Assembly (NCBI GenBank): GCA_005790265.1 | Contig: SXVE01000546.1 | Location: 1 to 7,703, forward strand | Direction of reading: 5' to 3' | Origin: Acidobacteriota bacterium | GTDB lineage: Bacteria > Acidobacteriota > Blastocatellia > Pyrinomonadales > Pyrinomonadaceae | Length of the DNA: 7,703 bases | Shown here: piece by piece, positions 1 to 5,331 of the stretch | How the letters are laid out: each line of letters begins with the position of its first letter | How positions within the stretch are numbered: position 1 is the first letter of the stretch | The notes under the pieces: model-generated | The model's input: only the letters and a program-made list of their open reading frames with translations | What the model was told of the DNA's origin: nothing | Databases searched by the model: none | Made by a program: the position numbers and the translations under genes

Positions 1-600
1 CAGCAGCGTCGAACCGCTTTGAAAGCCGCCAAAGAATTTGTCAGAAGATATAGTGATGACGAAACGGCTAAAGAGTCCATTCAATATTTTACCAAGTATG
101 TTTCATGGAGCGAATTAGATATTAAACGGGCTGAAGAATCTGCGAAAACCGATGCGAGACGGGCAGAGCAATCCAAAAGATACAACAGAGCATTAAACAC
201 CAAACAATGGGACGATTTGTTTAAAGTAGGAGCGGAAGATTACAGTGAAAATCCCGCAGATGTTGACGCAACGATAAATATTACTGAAATTGGTTTTGAT
301 TTGGCGCTCAACAAATCGAATCGTCAGTATTTGAATGAAACTTTGTTTTACGCGGAAAATTCAATCGAATTGCTCAACAAAGGTGCAGTAATAAAGTCGC
401 AGCAAGCTTATTATAGTCGCCTCACAGATAGAAAAGCCGATTATCTCGGTTACCTGCATTACATCATCGGTTATATCAAATATTTTTATCTCGACCAAAA
501 AGACGCAGGAATTGAGTATTTTCGTAAGGCTTTACAGTTTGAATCAAGAGCGAATAGATTAATTCGCGATTTAGATGTTTTTCCCAAAACTCAAAAGTAA
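1..600 (+). CDS. C-terminal part of a TPR-like hypothetical protein (5' end outside window)
   Basis: The frame is open from the first base (QQRRTALKAAKEF...) and ends at TAA 598-600, so about 199 residues are visible and the gene probably begins upstream. A TTG at 19 could serve as a start, but no Shine-Dalgarno sequence precedes it. The first ~60 visible residues are very hydrophilic, rich in Lys, Glu and Arg, and probably helical. The last ~60 residues contain paired helices ending in YFRKALQFESRA, which is typical of a tetratricopeptide repeat unit, so a protein-protein interaction role is plausible. No catalytic motif, signal peptide or membrane segment is visible. The gene looks more AT-rich than the deoC to nadD genes further on. 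The coding call is secure; the TPR assignment is by eye and moderate; the function is unknown. Confidence 0.7.
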   Translation, partial: QQRRTALKAAKEFVRRYSDDETAKESIQYFTKYVSWSELDIKRAEESAKTDARRAEQSKRYNRALNTKQWDDLFKVGAEDYSENPADVDATINITEIGFDLALNKSNRQYLNETLFYAENSIELLNKGAVIKSQQAYYSRLTDRKADYLGYLHYIIGYIKYFYLDQKDAGIEYFRKALQFESRANRLIRDLDVFPKTQK

Positions 601-752
601 AACGCGTTGCGCCAACCGAAGCAGTTGAGCACAAAATTTTTCTTTAGCGGCTCGGCATAAAACTTTCCTTTTTTAATGGTTTGATGAATAATTTATCAGT
701 AAACCGAAAACAGAAATCGGGACGTTAATATAAGTTTAACCAAGCAATCGAA

Positions 753-1811
753 ATGCAGAATCGCTCACAAACGAACCGGGAAAAGCTCGCGGAAAAGCAA
801 TCTTCCGGTGCACTTTTAGATCGTCGCAATCGAATAGAATTAACGCTTTTTACGGCTTTTGAAATTAATACGAATCCGAGCGGAGCGGCGTTCTGGCTGA
901 TGCCTCTGGCGGCTTTGATTACCGCAGTTATTTTAGGCGTCGGCAGTTCAATCTGGTGGCTTCGCCTCAACAATTCTGATAAAAGCGAGAAACCCAAACT
1001 AGTCAATAAATTTTATTCGCCAACGGCTGGAGCGATTGTGAGAAACTCAATCGGAATAGAACTGGTGTTTGTTCCGCCCGGCACTTATGTGATGGGTTCG
1101 AGCGAAGAAGAAATCACCAAAGCCGTCGCCGAAGTTGCCAAATATCAGCCCGACGTGCAAAGAGATAGATTTGCCCACGAAGCGCCGCCGCAGAAAATTT
1201 CGATTGCAGACGGTTTCTGGGTTGGAAAATACGAAGTTACGCAGGCGCAGTGGCGCGCGTTGATGCAGGAAAATCCCAGTTACTTTAAGGAATGCGGCGC
1301 GAACTGCCCGGTCGAGCAAATCAGTTGGAGCGACGCGCAGGCTTTTATCAAAAAATTGAACGAAGAACGCGACGGACTCGAATATTTTCTGCCGTCAGAA
1401 GCTGAATGGGAATACGCCGCGCGCGCCAATACAACGACGACTTTCGCCTACGGCGACGGACTAAATTCTGAGCAGGCAAATTTTGACGGAAATTTTCCAT
1501 ACAATTCAGTGAAAGGAAACTATATCGGAAGAACGACAACCGTTGGAAGTTATCAGCCGAACGCGTTCGGATTATATGATATGCACGGAAATGTCTGGGA
1601 ATGGACGCGAGACGTATACAACGCGAGTTATCAAAATCTTTCGACCGAAGATGCGGAGAATATAACCGCCGGAAACCCGAATTTACTCGTTCTACGCGGC
1701 GGTTCGTGGTACAACAGCAGCTCTAATTGCCGCTCCGCCTTTCGTCAAAAACTCATCTTTACTTCCCGAAGCAACCACATCGGCTTTCGCGTTGCGGCTC
1801 GCGCAAAATGA
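753..1811 (+). CDS. Membrane-anchored FGE-fold (SUMF1/DUF323-type) protein lacking one catalytic Cys
   Basis: 352 residues. A cytoplasmic N-terminus (1-44) is followed by one membrane helix at about 45-70 and then an external FGE-sulfatase domain at about 99-350. Family hallmarks are GIELVFVPPGTYVMGS, WVGKYEVTQAQWRALM, LPSEAEWEYAARA, GLYDMHGNVWEWTRD, LRGGSWY and a final IGFRVA. In true formylglycine-generating enzymes the segment after GGS carries two copper-binding cysteines (human Cys336 and Cys341). Here the matching positions are Asn321 and Cys326, so sulfatase activation by the classic mechanism is unlikely. C171 and C175 (CGANC) may form a disulfide. No sulfatase gene is nearby. Similar FGE-fold domains serve as binding or structural modules or do other chemistry (EgtB, GldK, PvdO), and which applies here cannot be told. 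The 153-bp upstream gap shows no convincing promoter or Shine-Dalgarno sequence. ATG 753 is the first ATG after an in-frame stop at 726. Confidence 0.85.
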   Translation: MQNRSQTNREKLAEKQSSGALLDRRNRIELTLFTAFEINTNPSGAAFWLMPLAALITAVILGVGSSIWWLRLNNSDKSEKPKLVNKFYSPTAGAIVRNSIGIELVFVPPGTYVMGSSEEEITKAVAEVAKYQPDVQRDRFAHEAPPQKISIADGFWVGKYEVTQAQWRALMQENPSYFKECGANCPVEQISWSDAQAFIKKLNEERDGLEYFLPSEAEWEYAARANTTTTFAYGDGLNSEQANFDGNFPYNSVKGNYIGRTTTVGSYQPNAFGLYDMHGNVWEWTRDVYNASYQNLSTEDAENITAGNPNLLVLRGGSWYNSSSNCRSAFRQKLIFTSRSNHIGFRVAARAK

Positions 1812-1898
1812 TCGAACAATCTCTGCTTAACATTACGCCGTGTTTTTCTCCAAACCATCTCAAAAATACGAACCGACAAATTTTTAAGAATATTTTTT

Positions 1899-1970
1899 CA
1901 CCGTTGAGACGCCGAGTAAATTATAAAAAAACTCAGCGCCTTTCCGTCTCGGCGGTAAATCGGTGTTTTT
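1899..1970 (+). terminator. Probable intrinsic terminator between convergent genes
   Basis: CACCG (1899-1903) pairs with CGGTG (1961-1965), and CGCCGAG (1910-1916) pairs with CTCGGCG (1948-1954). The two stems are separated by a symmetric 6-nt internal loop and capped by a 31-nt loop. TTTTT (1966-1970) follows immediately on the plus strand, which fits termination of the FGE-fold gene. On the minus strand a weaker CGCC/GGCG hairpin followed by seven U (complement of 1925-1931) could end deoC transcripts. The large loop makes the main hairpin less certain than those after rpmA. Confidence 0.5.
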
Positions 1971-1980
1971 GAGACAGCTT

Positions 1981-2847
1981 TTAATAACTTCCGGCAACAA
2001 TATTTGATTTCACGCCGCTCGCTTCCTGCGCGATTTTGACGCCGACCGATGCGCCGATTCTGGTTGCTCCGGCTTCAAACATCGCGCGGGCGTCTTCGAT
2101 TCCTTTAACGCCGCCCGACGCTTTGACGCCGAGCGATGCGCCGACCGTTCGGCGCATTAATGAAACATCATCGGCAGTCGCGCCGCCTTTGGCGAATCCG
2201 GTTGAGGTTTTGACGAAATCGGCGCCCGCGTTTTTCGACGCGAGACAGGCGCGGACTTTTTCGTCGTCGGTCAAAAGCGCCGTTTCGATAATGACTTTTA
2301 ACAAAACGCCGTTTTCGTGCGCGGCTTCGGCAACGGCGCGAATGTCGTCTTCGACCGTGCAGTCGTCGCCCGATTTGAGCGCGCCGATATTGATCACCAT
2401 ATCAACTTCGCGCGCGCCGTTGAAAATCGCGCGGCGCGCTTCGTAAGCCTTGACATCGGAAAGAGTTGCGCCGAGCGGAAACCCAATGACCGTACACACC
2501 GGAACCGTTGAGCCGCGCAAAAATTCCGCCGCTTTTTTAACCCACGACGGATTGACGCAGACGGACGCGAAACCGAATTGAATCGCTTCGTTGCACAATT
2601 TTTTAATGTCGGATTCGGTCGCTTCCGGCTTTAAAAGCGTATGATCAATCAAACTCGCCCAATCGTGCGCCGTCGCCGTTTCGCCCAACACGATGCCGAT
2701 GCGCGACGCGCCCGCGTCAACAATTCGTTCGACATCGGCACGGCAAAATGACGGACAATACGCGTCGCCGCCGTCAATTTTCGCCAGCACCAAATCCGTG
2801 ATTTGCTCAACGAGTTTTTCGTAATTTCCGTTTGTCAGATTAGACAT
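1981..2847 (-). CDS. deoC: Deoxyribose-phosphate aldolase with N-terminal extension, possible microcompartment cargo
   Basis: 288 residues; class I aldolase that splits 2-deoxyribose-5-phosphate into acetaldehyde and glyceraldehyde-3-phosphate. The DERA core starts near residue 63 (SLIDHTLLKPEAT). It has Schiff-base Lys213 in FVKTSTGF, the second active-site Lys242 in VKASGG, Asp149 in EVDMVINIGAL, and the phosphate-site loop EAGATRIGASVG near 269-280. Ordinary DeoC proteins start at the IDHTLL segment; this one has about 60 extra residues. The extension begins with a predicted amphipathic helix (NYEKLVEQITDLVLAKI, 8-24) resembling BMC encapsulation peptides. It continues with C31-P-S-F-C35 and then DAGASRIGIVLG (45-56), which echoes the enzyme's own phosphate loop. 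The start at 2847 is supported by GAGAGGA five bases upstream. It follows rpiB by 16 bp in one operon. The aldolase call is very secure; BMC targeting is inference. Confidence 0.95.
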   Translation of the reverse strand: MSNLTNGNYEKLVEQITDLVLAKIDGGDAYCPSFCRADVERIVDAGASRIGIVLGETATAHDWASLIDHTLLKPEATESDIKKLCNEAIQFGFASVCVNPSWVKKAAEFLRGSTVPVCTVIGFPLGATLSDVKAYEARRAIFNGAREVDMVINIGALKSGDDCTVEDDIRAVAEAAHENGVLLKVIIETALLTDDEKVRACLASKNAGADFVKTSTGFAKGGATADDVSLMRRTVGASLGVKASGGVKGIEDARAMFEAGATRIGASVGVKIAQEASGVKSNIVAGSY

Positions 2848-2852
2848 TTATT

Positions 2853-2859
2853 TCCTCTC
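2853..2859 (-). promoter_or_regulatory. Ribosome binding site of deoC
   Basis: Read on the minus strand, GAGAGGA lies five bases before the ATG at 2847. It is one of only two well-placed Shine-Dalgarno sequences in the window. It fixes the long form of DeoC, including the N-terminal helix, as the translated product. Confidence 0.7.
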
Positions 2860-2863
2860 AAAA

Positions 2864-3664
2864 TTAAAACTTGTATTGTCGCTCAATAGCGTCAATTTTT
2901 CCAACGCGCTTTTTGTGCCGCTCTTCAGTCAAATCGCTTGACAGAAACGCTTCGACGATTTCTTTTATCTCGTTGATATCGTTCTGACCGCTGCCGAGCG
3001 TTAAAACATTCGCGCCGTTATGTTCGCGCGAATTGCGTGCGAGCGCCGCGTTGTAACAAGCTGCCGCGCGAACATTCGGAACTTTATTCGCCGTCATCGC
3101 GCTGCCGATTCCCGCGCCGTCAATGATAATTCCGACATCAACCGATTTTTCGCCGACCGCGCGAGCAACGGCGTGCGCAAAATCCGGGTAATCAACCGCG
3201 TCGGTCGAATCGGTGCCGAAATCGCGCACTTGCAAACCTAATTCCGCCAAGAAATTTTTCAATTGTTCTTTAACCGGAAAGCCGCCGTGATCGCTGCCGA
3301 CGGCGACCGACTGCATTTTCACCGAACCGCGCCGCGATTGTTTTTTGATCAGCTCGATGTTTTTTTCGCGAATCAAATCGTGCGCAAGCGGCGTGAAACG
3401 CGCGTTTTCAGCGACGCGCAATTTTGCGCCGAAATCGAGTCCGCGCAGATCGTCTTCGGCGATCAAACTTTTCGCCGATTCGTCGCGGTCGAATTCCCTG
3501 CCGATTTCATTTTTCAGCGAATTGACGACGACGCGCTGCGGAAAAATCTCCGGCGCTTGCTCGGTTGTTTTTTGATTCGGCTGTTCGTCCTCGACCGGAA
3601 CATTCGCCAGCACTTGTTTGACCAATTCGCGCACGCGGTCGCGCGTTTCTTTATCTTGAGCCAT
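2864..3664 (-). CDS. rpiB: RpiB/LacAB-type sugar-phosphate isomerase with long N-terminal extension, possible microcompartment cargo
   Basis: 266 residues from ATG 3664. The RpiB domain starts at about 117 (MQSVAVGSDHGGFPVK). It contains Asp125-His126, DYPDFA, GAGIGSAMTANKVPNVRAA, SREHNGANVLTLG (His215) and ERHKKRV, and would interconvert ribose-5-phosphate and ribulose-5-phosphate or a related sugar phosphate. The E. coli catalytic Cys66 position is Asp182 here, and the position of the mycobacterial catalytic Glu75 is Ser188, so the base may be Asp182 or the activity may be altered. Residues 7-22 (TRDRVRELVKQVLANV) form an amphipathic helix followed by a hydrophilic, Pro/Gln/Glu-rich linker (23-42), the layout of a BMC encapsulation peptide. 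Residues 67-107 (LIAEDDLRGL, then ARFTPLAHDLIREKNIEL) recall the N-terminus of EutT from ethanolamine microcompartments. An upstream in-frame ATG at 3706 would add 14 residues read from repeat DNA and is unlikely. No Shine-Dalgarno is visible. It is the first gene of the rpiB-deoC operon. The RpiB fold is secure; the substrate is uncertain. Confidence 0.9.
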   Translation of the reverse strand: MAQDKETRDRVRELVKQVLANVPVEDEQPNQKTTEQAPEIFPQRVVVNSLKNEIGREFDRDESAKSLIAEDDLRGLDFGAKLRVAENARFTPLAHDLIREKNIELIKKQSRRGSVKMQSVAVGSDHGGFPVKEQLKNFLAELGLQVRDFGTDSTDAVDYPDFAHAVARAVGEKSVDVGIIIDGAGIGSAMTANKVPNVRAAACYNAALARNSREHNGANVLTLGSGQNDINEIKEIVEAFLSSDLTEERHKKRVGKIDAIERQYKF

Positions 3665-3671
3665 AAAATAA

Positions 3672-3749
3672 AGTTGATAATTGATAATGTAAAATTGAAA
3701 ATTCACGAATGTTTTTTATTTTCAATTATCAATTTTTCATTTTCCATTA
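3672..3749. repeat. AT-rich imperfect inverted repeat with 7-bp periodicity
   Basis: The left part (3672-3702) is built of TTGAWAA-like heptads, and the right part (3717-3749) is a similar array in inverse orientation. The arms meet at ATTGAAAAT (3694-3702) and ATTTTCAAT (3718-3726), with a 15-nt loop. The element fills most of the gap between the divergent rpiB and hpt genes. Its minus-strand reading produces an open but artefactual extension of rpiB. Confidence 0.6.
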
Positions 3750-3756
3750 GTGGAGT

Positions 3757-3785
3757 TTGACCTTTTGCACCTGCTCAAATAGTAT
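3757..3785 (+). promoter_or_regulatory. Sigma70-type promoter for hpt
   Basis: TTGACC (3757-3762) lies 17 bp before TAGTAT (3780-3785). The predicted start near 3792 gives a leader of about 20 nt before the hpt ATG at 3812. The box matches are 5/6 and 4/6 with ideal spacing, and it lies outside the neighbouring repeat. Confidence 0.6.
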
Positions 3786-3811
3786 TTCCAAAAAGCATTT
3801 CAATCAAATTT

Positions 3812-4363
3812 ATGACAACCGAATTTAGCAACGATAATTTAGAAATTCTCCATTCAGTCGAAGAAATCGAGCGGCGCGTGCGCGAACTCGGCGAGGAAAT
3901 TACGCGCGATTACGCCGGAAAAGATTTGGTCGTCGTCGGCGTTTTGAAAGGTTCCGTGATTTTTCTCGCCGACTTGATTCGGCAGATAGATTTGAAATTG
4001 TCCATTGATTTTATGGCGGTTTCGAGCTACAAAGACGGCACCGTTTCTTCGGGCGACGTGGAAATTTTGAAGGATTTGACCAATCCGATTCGCGGCAAAG
4101 ACGTGATTATTTGCGAAGACATCGTTGACACGGGTCTGACTTTGTTTCGCTTGATGGAAATTCTGGGTTCGCGCGGCGCAAATTCGATAAAAATCGCGAC
4201 GCTGCTCGATAAACCGGAACCGCGCATTAAAAAAGAGCTGAAAATTGATTACTGCGGTTTTCAAATTCCTAACAAATTCGTTGTCGGTTACGGTTTGGAC
4301 GCCGCCGGAAGATACCGCAATCTGCCGTTTATCGGAATCGTCAAAAATCCGGAAATCGCTTAA
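3812..4363 (+). CDS. hpt: Hypoxanthine phosphoribosyltransferase
   Basis: 183 residues, normal for bacterial HPRT. This cytoplasmic purine-salvage enzyme transfers phosphoribose from PRPP to hypoxanthine (and often guanine), giving IMP (GMP). Motifs in order: VLKGSVIFLADL (44-55, pyrophosphate-binding loop), AVSSYKDGT (69-77, mobile active-site loop), VIICEDIVDTGLT (98-110, PRPP motif with acidic pair Glu102-Asp103 and Asp106), KIATLLDKP (127-135), and IPNKFVVGYGLD (152-163), where Lys155 matches the purine-contacting lysine of human HGPRT. In many bacteria hpt sits near tilS and ftsH; here it stands alone between the divergent rpiB operon and rplU, with its own promoter. No Shine-Dalgarno precedes the ATG, so initiation probably depends on an unstructured AU-rich leader. 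Confidence 0.97.
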   Translation: MTTEFSNDNLEILHSVEEIERRVRELGEEITRDYAGKDLVVVGVLKGSVIFLADLIRQIDLKLSIDFMAVSSYKDGTVSSGDVEILKDLTNPIRGKDVIICEDIVDTGLTLFRLMEILGSRGANSIKIATLLDKPEPRIKKELKIDYCGFQIPNKFVVGYGLDAAGRYRNLPFIGIVKNPEIA

Positions 4364-4396
4364 ATTCACCGCGCAGCAATTTCTTTTCGGTTGAAA

Positions 4397-4425
4397 TTGA
4401 CTCTTGAAAATCAATTCAGTATAAT
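4397..4425 (+). promoter_or_regulatory. Strong sigma70-type promoter for rplU-rpmA
   Basis: TTGACT (4397-4402) and a perfect TATAAT (4420-4425) are separated by exactly 17 bp. It lies 33 bp after the hpt stop and 63 bp before the rplU ATG, predicting a leader of about 55 nt starting near 4432. This is the best promoter in the window, as expected for ribosomal protein genes. Confidence 0.85.
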
Positions 4426-4441
4426 CTTGTCTTTTCGGCTA

Positions 4442-4492
4442 ATGAGCGAATTTATCGCCGACGCGCGAAAGGAGTTAAACAAACGAAAATGA
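4442..4492 (+). CDS. Possible 16-codon leader ORF overlapping the rplU start
   Basis: ATG at 4442 opens a frame for MSEFIADARKELNKRK that ends at TGA 4490-4492. That stop overlaps the rplU ATG (4489-4491) in the compact form ATGA. The rplU Shine-Dalgarno sequence lies inside it. It would begin only about 10 nt after the predicted transcript start and has no Shine-Dalgarno of its own. It may be a translationally coupled leader peptide or a chance ORF; a frame this short is weak evidence without conservation. Confidence 0.25.
   Translation: MSEFIADARKELNKRK
4468..4474 (+). promoter_or_regulatory. Ribosome binding site of rplU
   Basis: AAAGGAG ends 14 nt before the rplU ATG. The match is strong but the spacing is longer than the usual 5-9 nt. 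The stretch between (TTAAACAAACGAAA) is unstructured and A-rich. Confidence 0.6.
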
Positions 4493-4779
4493 GTTACGCA
4501 ATTATCAGAACTGGCGGAAAACAATTTGCGGTCACCGAAGGACAAACTTTGCGCGTGCCGACAATTGACAAGAAAGAAGGCGAAACGGTTGAAATCGAAA
4601 CATTGGTCGCGGGCGAAGGCGCGAGCGCAAGTTTTGGCGCGGCGACATTAAACGCCACTGTTCTTTCGCACGGACGCGGCGACAAGATCATCGTTTTCAA
4701 GAAAAAACGCCGCAAACAGTACAAACGCAGACAAGGACACCGTCAAGGTTACACGGAAATCAAGATCGAAAAGATTTAG
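4489..4779 (+). CDS. rplU: 50S ribosomal protein L21
   Basis: 96 residues, close to the usual ~100. L21 binds 23S rRNA in the large ribosomal subunit. The start YAIIRTGGKQFAV and the basic C-terminal signature (KKKRRKQYKRRQGHRQGYT, then EIKIEKI) are diagnostic. It is first in the rplU-rpmA pair, transcribed from the promoter at 4397-4425 and translated from AAAGGAG at 4468. The L21-L27-Obg gene order that follows is widely conserved in bacteria and supports the assignments of all three. Confidence 0.97.
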   Translation: MSYAIIRTGGKQFAVTEGQTLRVPTIDKKEGETVEIETLVAGEGASASFGAATLNATVLSHGRGDKIIVFKKKRRKQYKRRQGHRQGYTEIKIEKI

Positions 4780-4781
4780 TT

Positions 4782-4786
4782 GGAGG
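4782..4786 (+). promoter_or_regulatory. Displaced Shine-Dalgarno sequence, probably for rpmA
   Basis: GGAGG sits directly after the rplU stop, but the next start codon (rpmA, 4878) is 91 nt further on, beyond the inverted repeat. Deleting the repeat in thought leaves GGAGGTTAT next to TATG, a normal SD-to-start layout. This suggests it is the ancestral rpmA ribosome binding site, and folding of the repeat could bring it back near the ATG. Confidence 0.5.
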
Positions 4787-4793
4787 TTATTAA

Positions 4794-4871
4794 GTTTCAA
4801 GTTTCAGATTTCAGGTTTCAGGTTGTTTTTAACGATTTGAAACCTGAAATCTGAAACTTGAAACCTGAAAC
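4794..4871. repeat. Perfect 26-bp inverted repeat made of TTTCARR heptads
   Basis: The left arm 4794-4819 is the exact reverse complement of 4839-4864, with a 19-nt loop. The left side is four head-to-tail 7-bp units of form TTTCARR (4795-4822). The right side is the inverse array, GAAAYYT-like units (4839-4871). There is no T-run after the stem, so it is not an intrinsic terminator. It fills nearly the whole rplU-rpmA gap and would form a very stable hairpin in the mRNA. Confidence 0.9.
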
Positions 4872-4877
4872 GAAATT

Positions 4878-5171
4878 ATGGCTCATAAGAAAGGTGTAGG
4901 TTCATCAAGAAACGGACGCGATTCGCACGCGCAGCGGTTGGGACTTAAAAAATTCGGCGGCGAGCACGTTCTCGGCGGCAACATTCTGGCGCGTCAGCGC
5001 GGCACGAAATGGAAACCGGGCAAAAACGTCGGACGCGGTAAAGACGACACTTTGTTTTCGCTGATCGAAGGCTTTGTCAAATTTGAAGACAAAGGTCAGA
5101 AAGGCAAATTTATCAGCGTTTACGCCGAAGGCGCCGCGGAACTTCAACCGAAAGTCGCGGCAGCGGTTTAA
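4878..5171 (+). CDS. rpmA: 50S ribosomal protein L27
   Basis: 97 residues. L27 sits at the peptidyl-transferase centre, where its N-terminal tail reaches toward the tRNA ends. The start MAHKKGVGSSRNGRDS is typical of the form that needs no N-terminal cleavage, unlike the Firmicutes form. The signatures LGLKKFGGE, GGNILARQRGTKW and PGKNVGRGKDDTLFSLIEG are all present. No Shine-Dalgarno lies directly before the ATG; the nearest is GGAGG on the far side of the hairpin (4782-4786). Two intrinsic terminators follow, so the rplU-rpmA transcript ends here. Confidence 0.98.
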   Translation: MAHKKGVGSSRNGRDSHAQRLGLKKFGGEHVLGGNILARQRGTKWKPGKNVGRGKDDTLFSLIEGFVKFEDKGQKGKFISVYAEGAAELQPKVAAAV

Positions 5172-5190
5172 CCGAATATAAAATCAACCG

Positions 5191-5240
5191 TTTGCGATTT
5201 GCGGAAGTTTACGAACTCCCGCAAATCGCAAATGCTTTTT
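5191..5240 (+). terminator. Intrinsic terminator after rpmA (first of two)
   Basis: The 14-bp perfect stem TTTGCGATTTGCGG (5191-5204) / CCGCAAATCGCAAA (5219-5232) extends past one mismatch by AGTT/AACT around a TACG loop. A T-run (5235-5240) follows. The arm is two 7-bp units (TTTGCGA, TTTGCGG), so this terminator shares the heptad build of nearby repeats. Confidence 0.8.
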
Positions 5241-5245
5241 AAATC

Positions 5246-5287
5246 AAATGCGCGCTGAGTTTAACCGCAGCGCGCATTTTTCTTTTG
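5246..5287 (+). terminator. Intrinsic terminator after rpmA (second of two)
   Basis: The 12-bp stem AAATGCGCGCTG (5246-5257) / CAGCGCGCATTT (5268-5279) has a 10-nt loop and runs into TTTTTCTTTT (5277-5286). It is GC-rich at its core. It lies six bases after the T-run of the first terminator, giving a tandem stop before the obgE promoter region. Confidence 0.85.
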
Positions 5288-5289
5288 GT

Positions 5290-5318
5290 TTGACAATCCA
5301 AATTCTAAAATCCAAAAT
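5290..5318 (+). promoter_or_regulatory. Possible promoter for the obgE unit
   Basis: A perfect TTGACA (5290-5295) lies 17 bp before CAAAAT (5313-5318), a 4/6 match to the -10 box. A start near 5325 would leave only a few bases before the obgE ATG (5332), making the mRNA nearly leaderless. A promoter is needed here because two terminators precede it. The better TAAAAT boxes in the repeat (5306-5311, 5320-5325) are at wrong spacing. Confidence 0.4.
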
Positions 5319-5326
5319 CTAAAATC
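5295..5326. repeat. Four and a half AATCYAA-type heptads before obgE
   Basis: From 5295, the 7-bp unit AATCYAA repeats four times with small changes, followed by a partial AATC. It ends six bases before the obgE ATG and overlaps the last base of the TTGACA box. It has the same period as the repeats before rpmA and hpt but a different unit sequence. Confidence 0.7.
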
Positions 5327-5331
5327 ACGAG

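Noticed and set aside
625..661. Promoter for the FGE-fold gene (TTGAGC ... CATAAA)
   Set aside because: Spacing of about 25 bp is too long and both boxes match poorly. TATAAG at 729-734 has no -35 partner.
3665..3695. Minus-strand promoter for rpiB (TTTACA-N17-TATTTT)
   Set aside because: The -10 box would touch the rpiB ATG, placing transcript start inside the gene.
3665..3706. Upstream ATG giving RpiB 14 extra residues (MNFQFYIINYQLYF)
   Set aside because: The added residues are read from AT-rich repeat DNA and resemble no RpiB. MAQDKETRDRV at 3664 begins a sensible helix.
3263..3760. 165-codon plus-strand frame opposite rpiB
   Set aside because: Antisense shadow of rpiB that runs on into the repeat; no family features.
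3854..4414. 186-codon open frame antisense to hpt
   Set aside because: Shadow of the codon bias of hpt. The product has no recognisable motif, and hpt is certain on the other strand.
4794..4871. CRISPR array or insertion-sequence ends
   Set aside because: Units are only 7 bp with no spacers, and there is no transposase or target duplication visible.
4794..4877. Intrinsic terminator between rplU and rpmA
   Set aside because: The stem is very stable, but no T-run follows it and the rpmA start is 13 nt beyond the stem. Tandem terminators come after rpmA instead.
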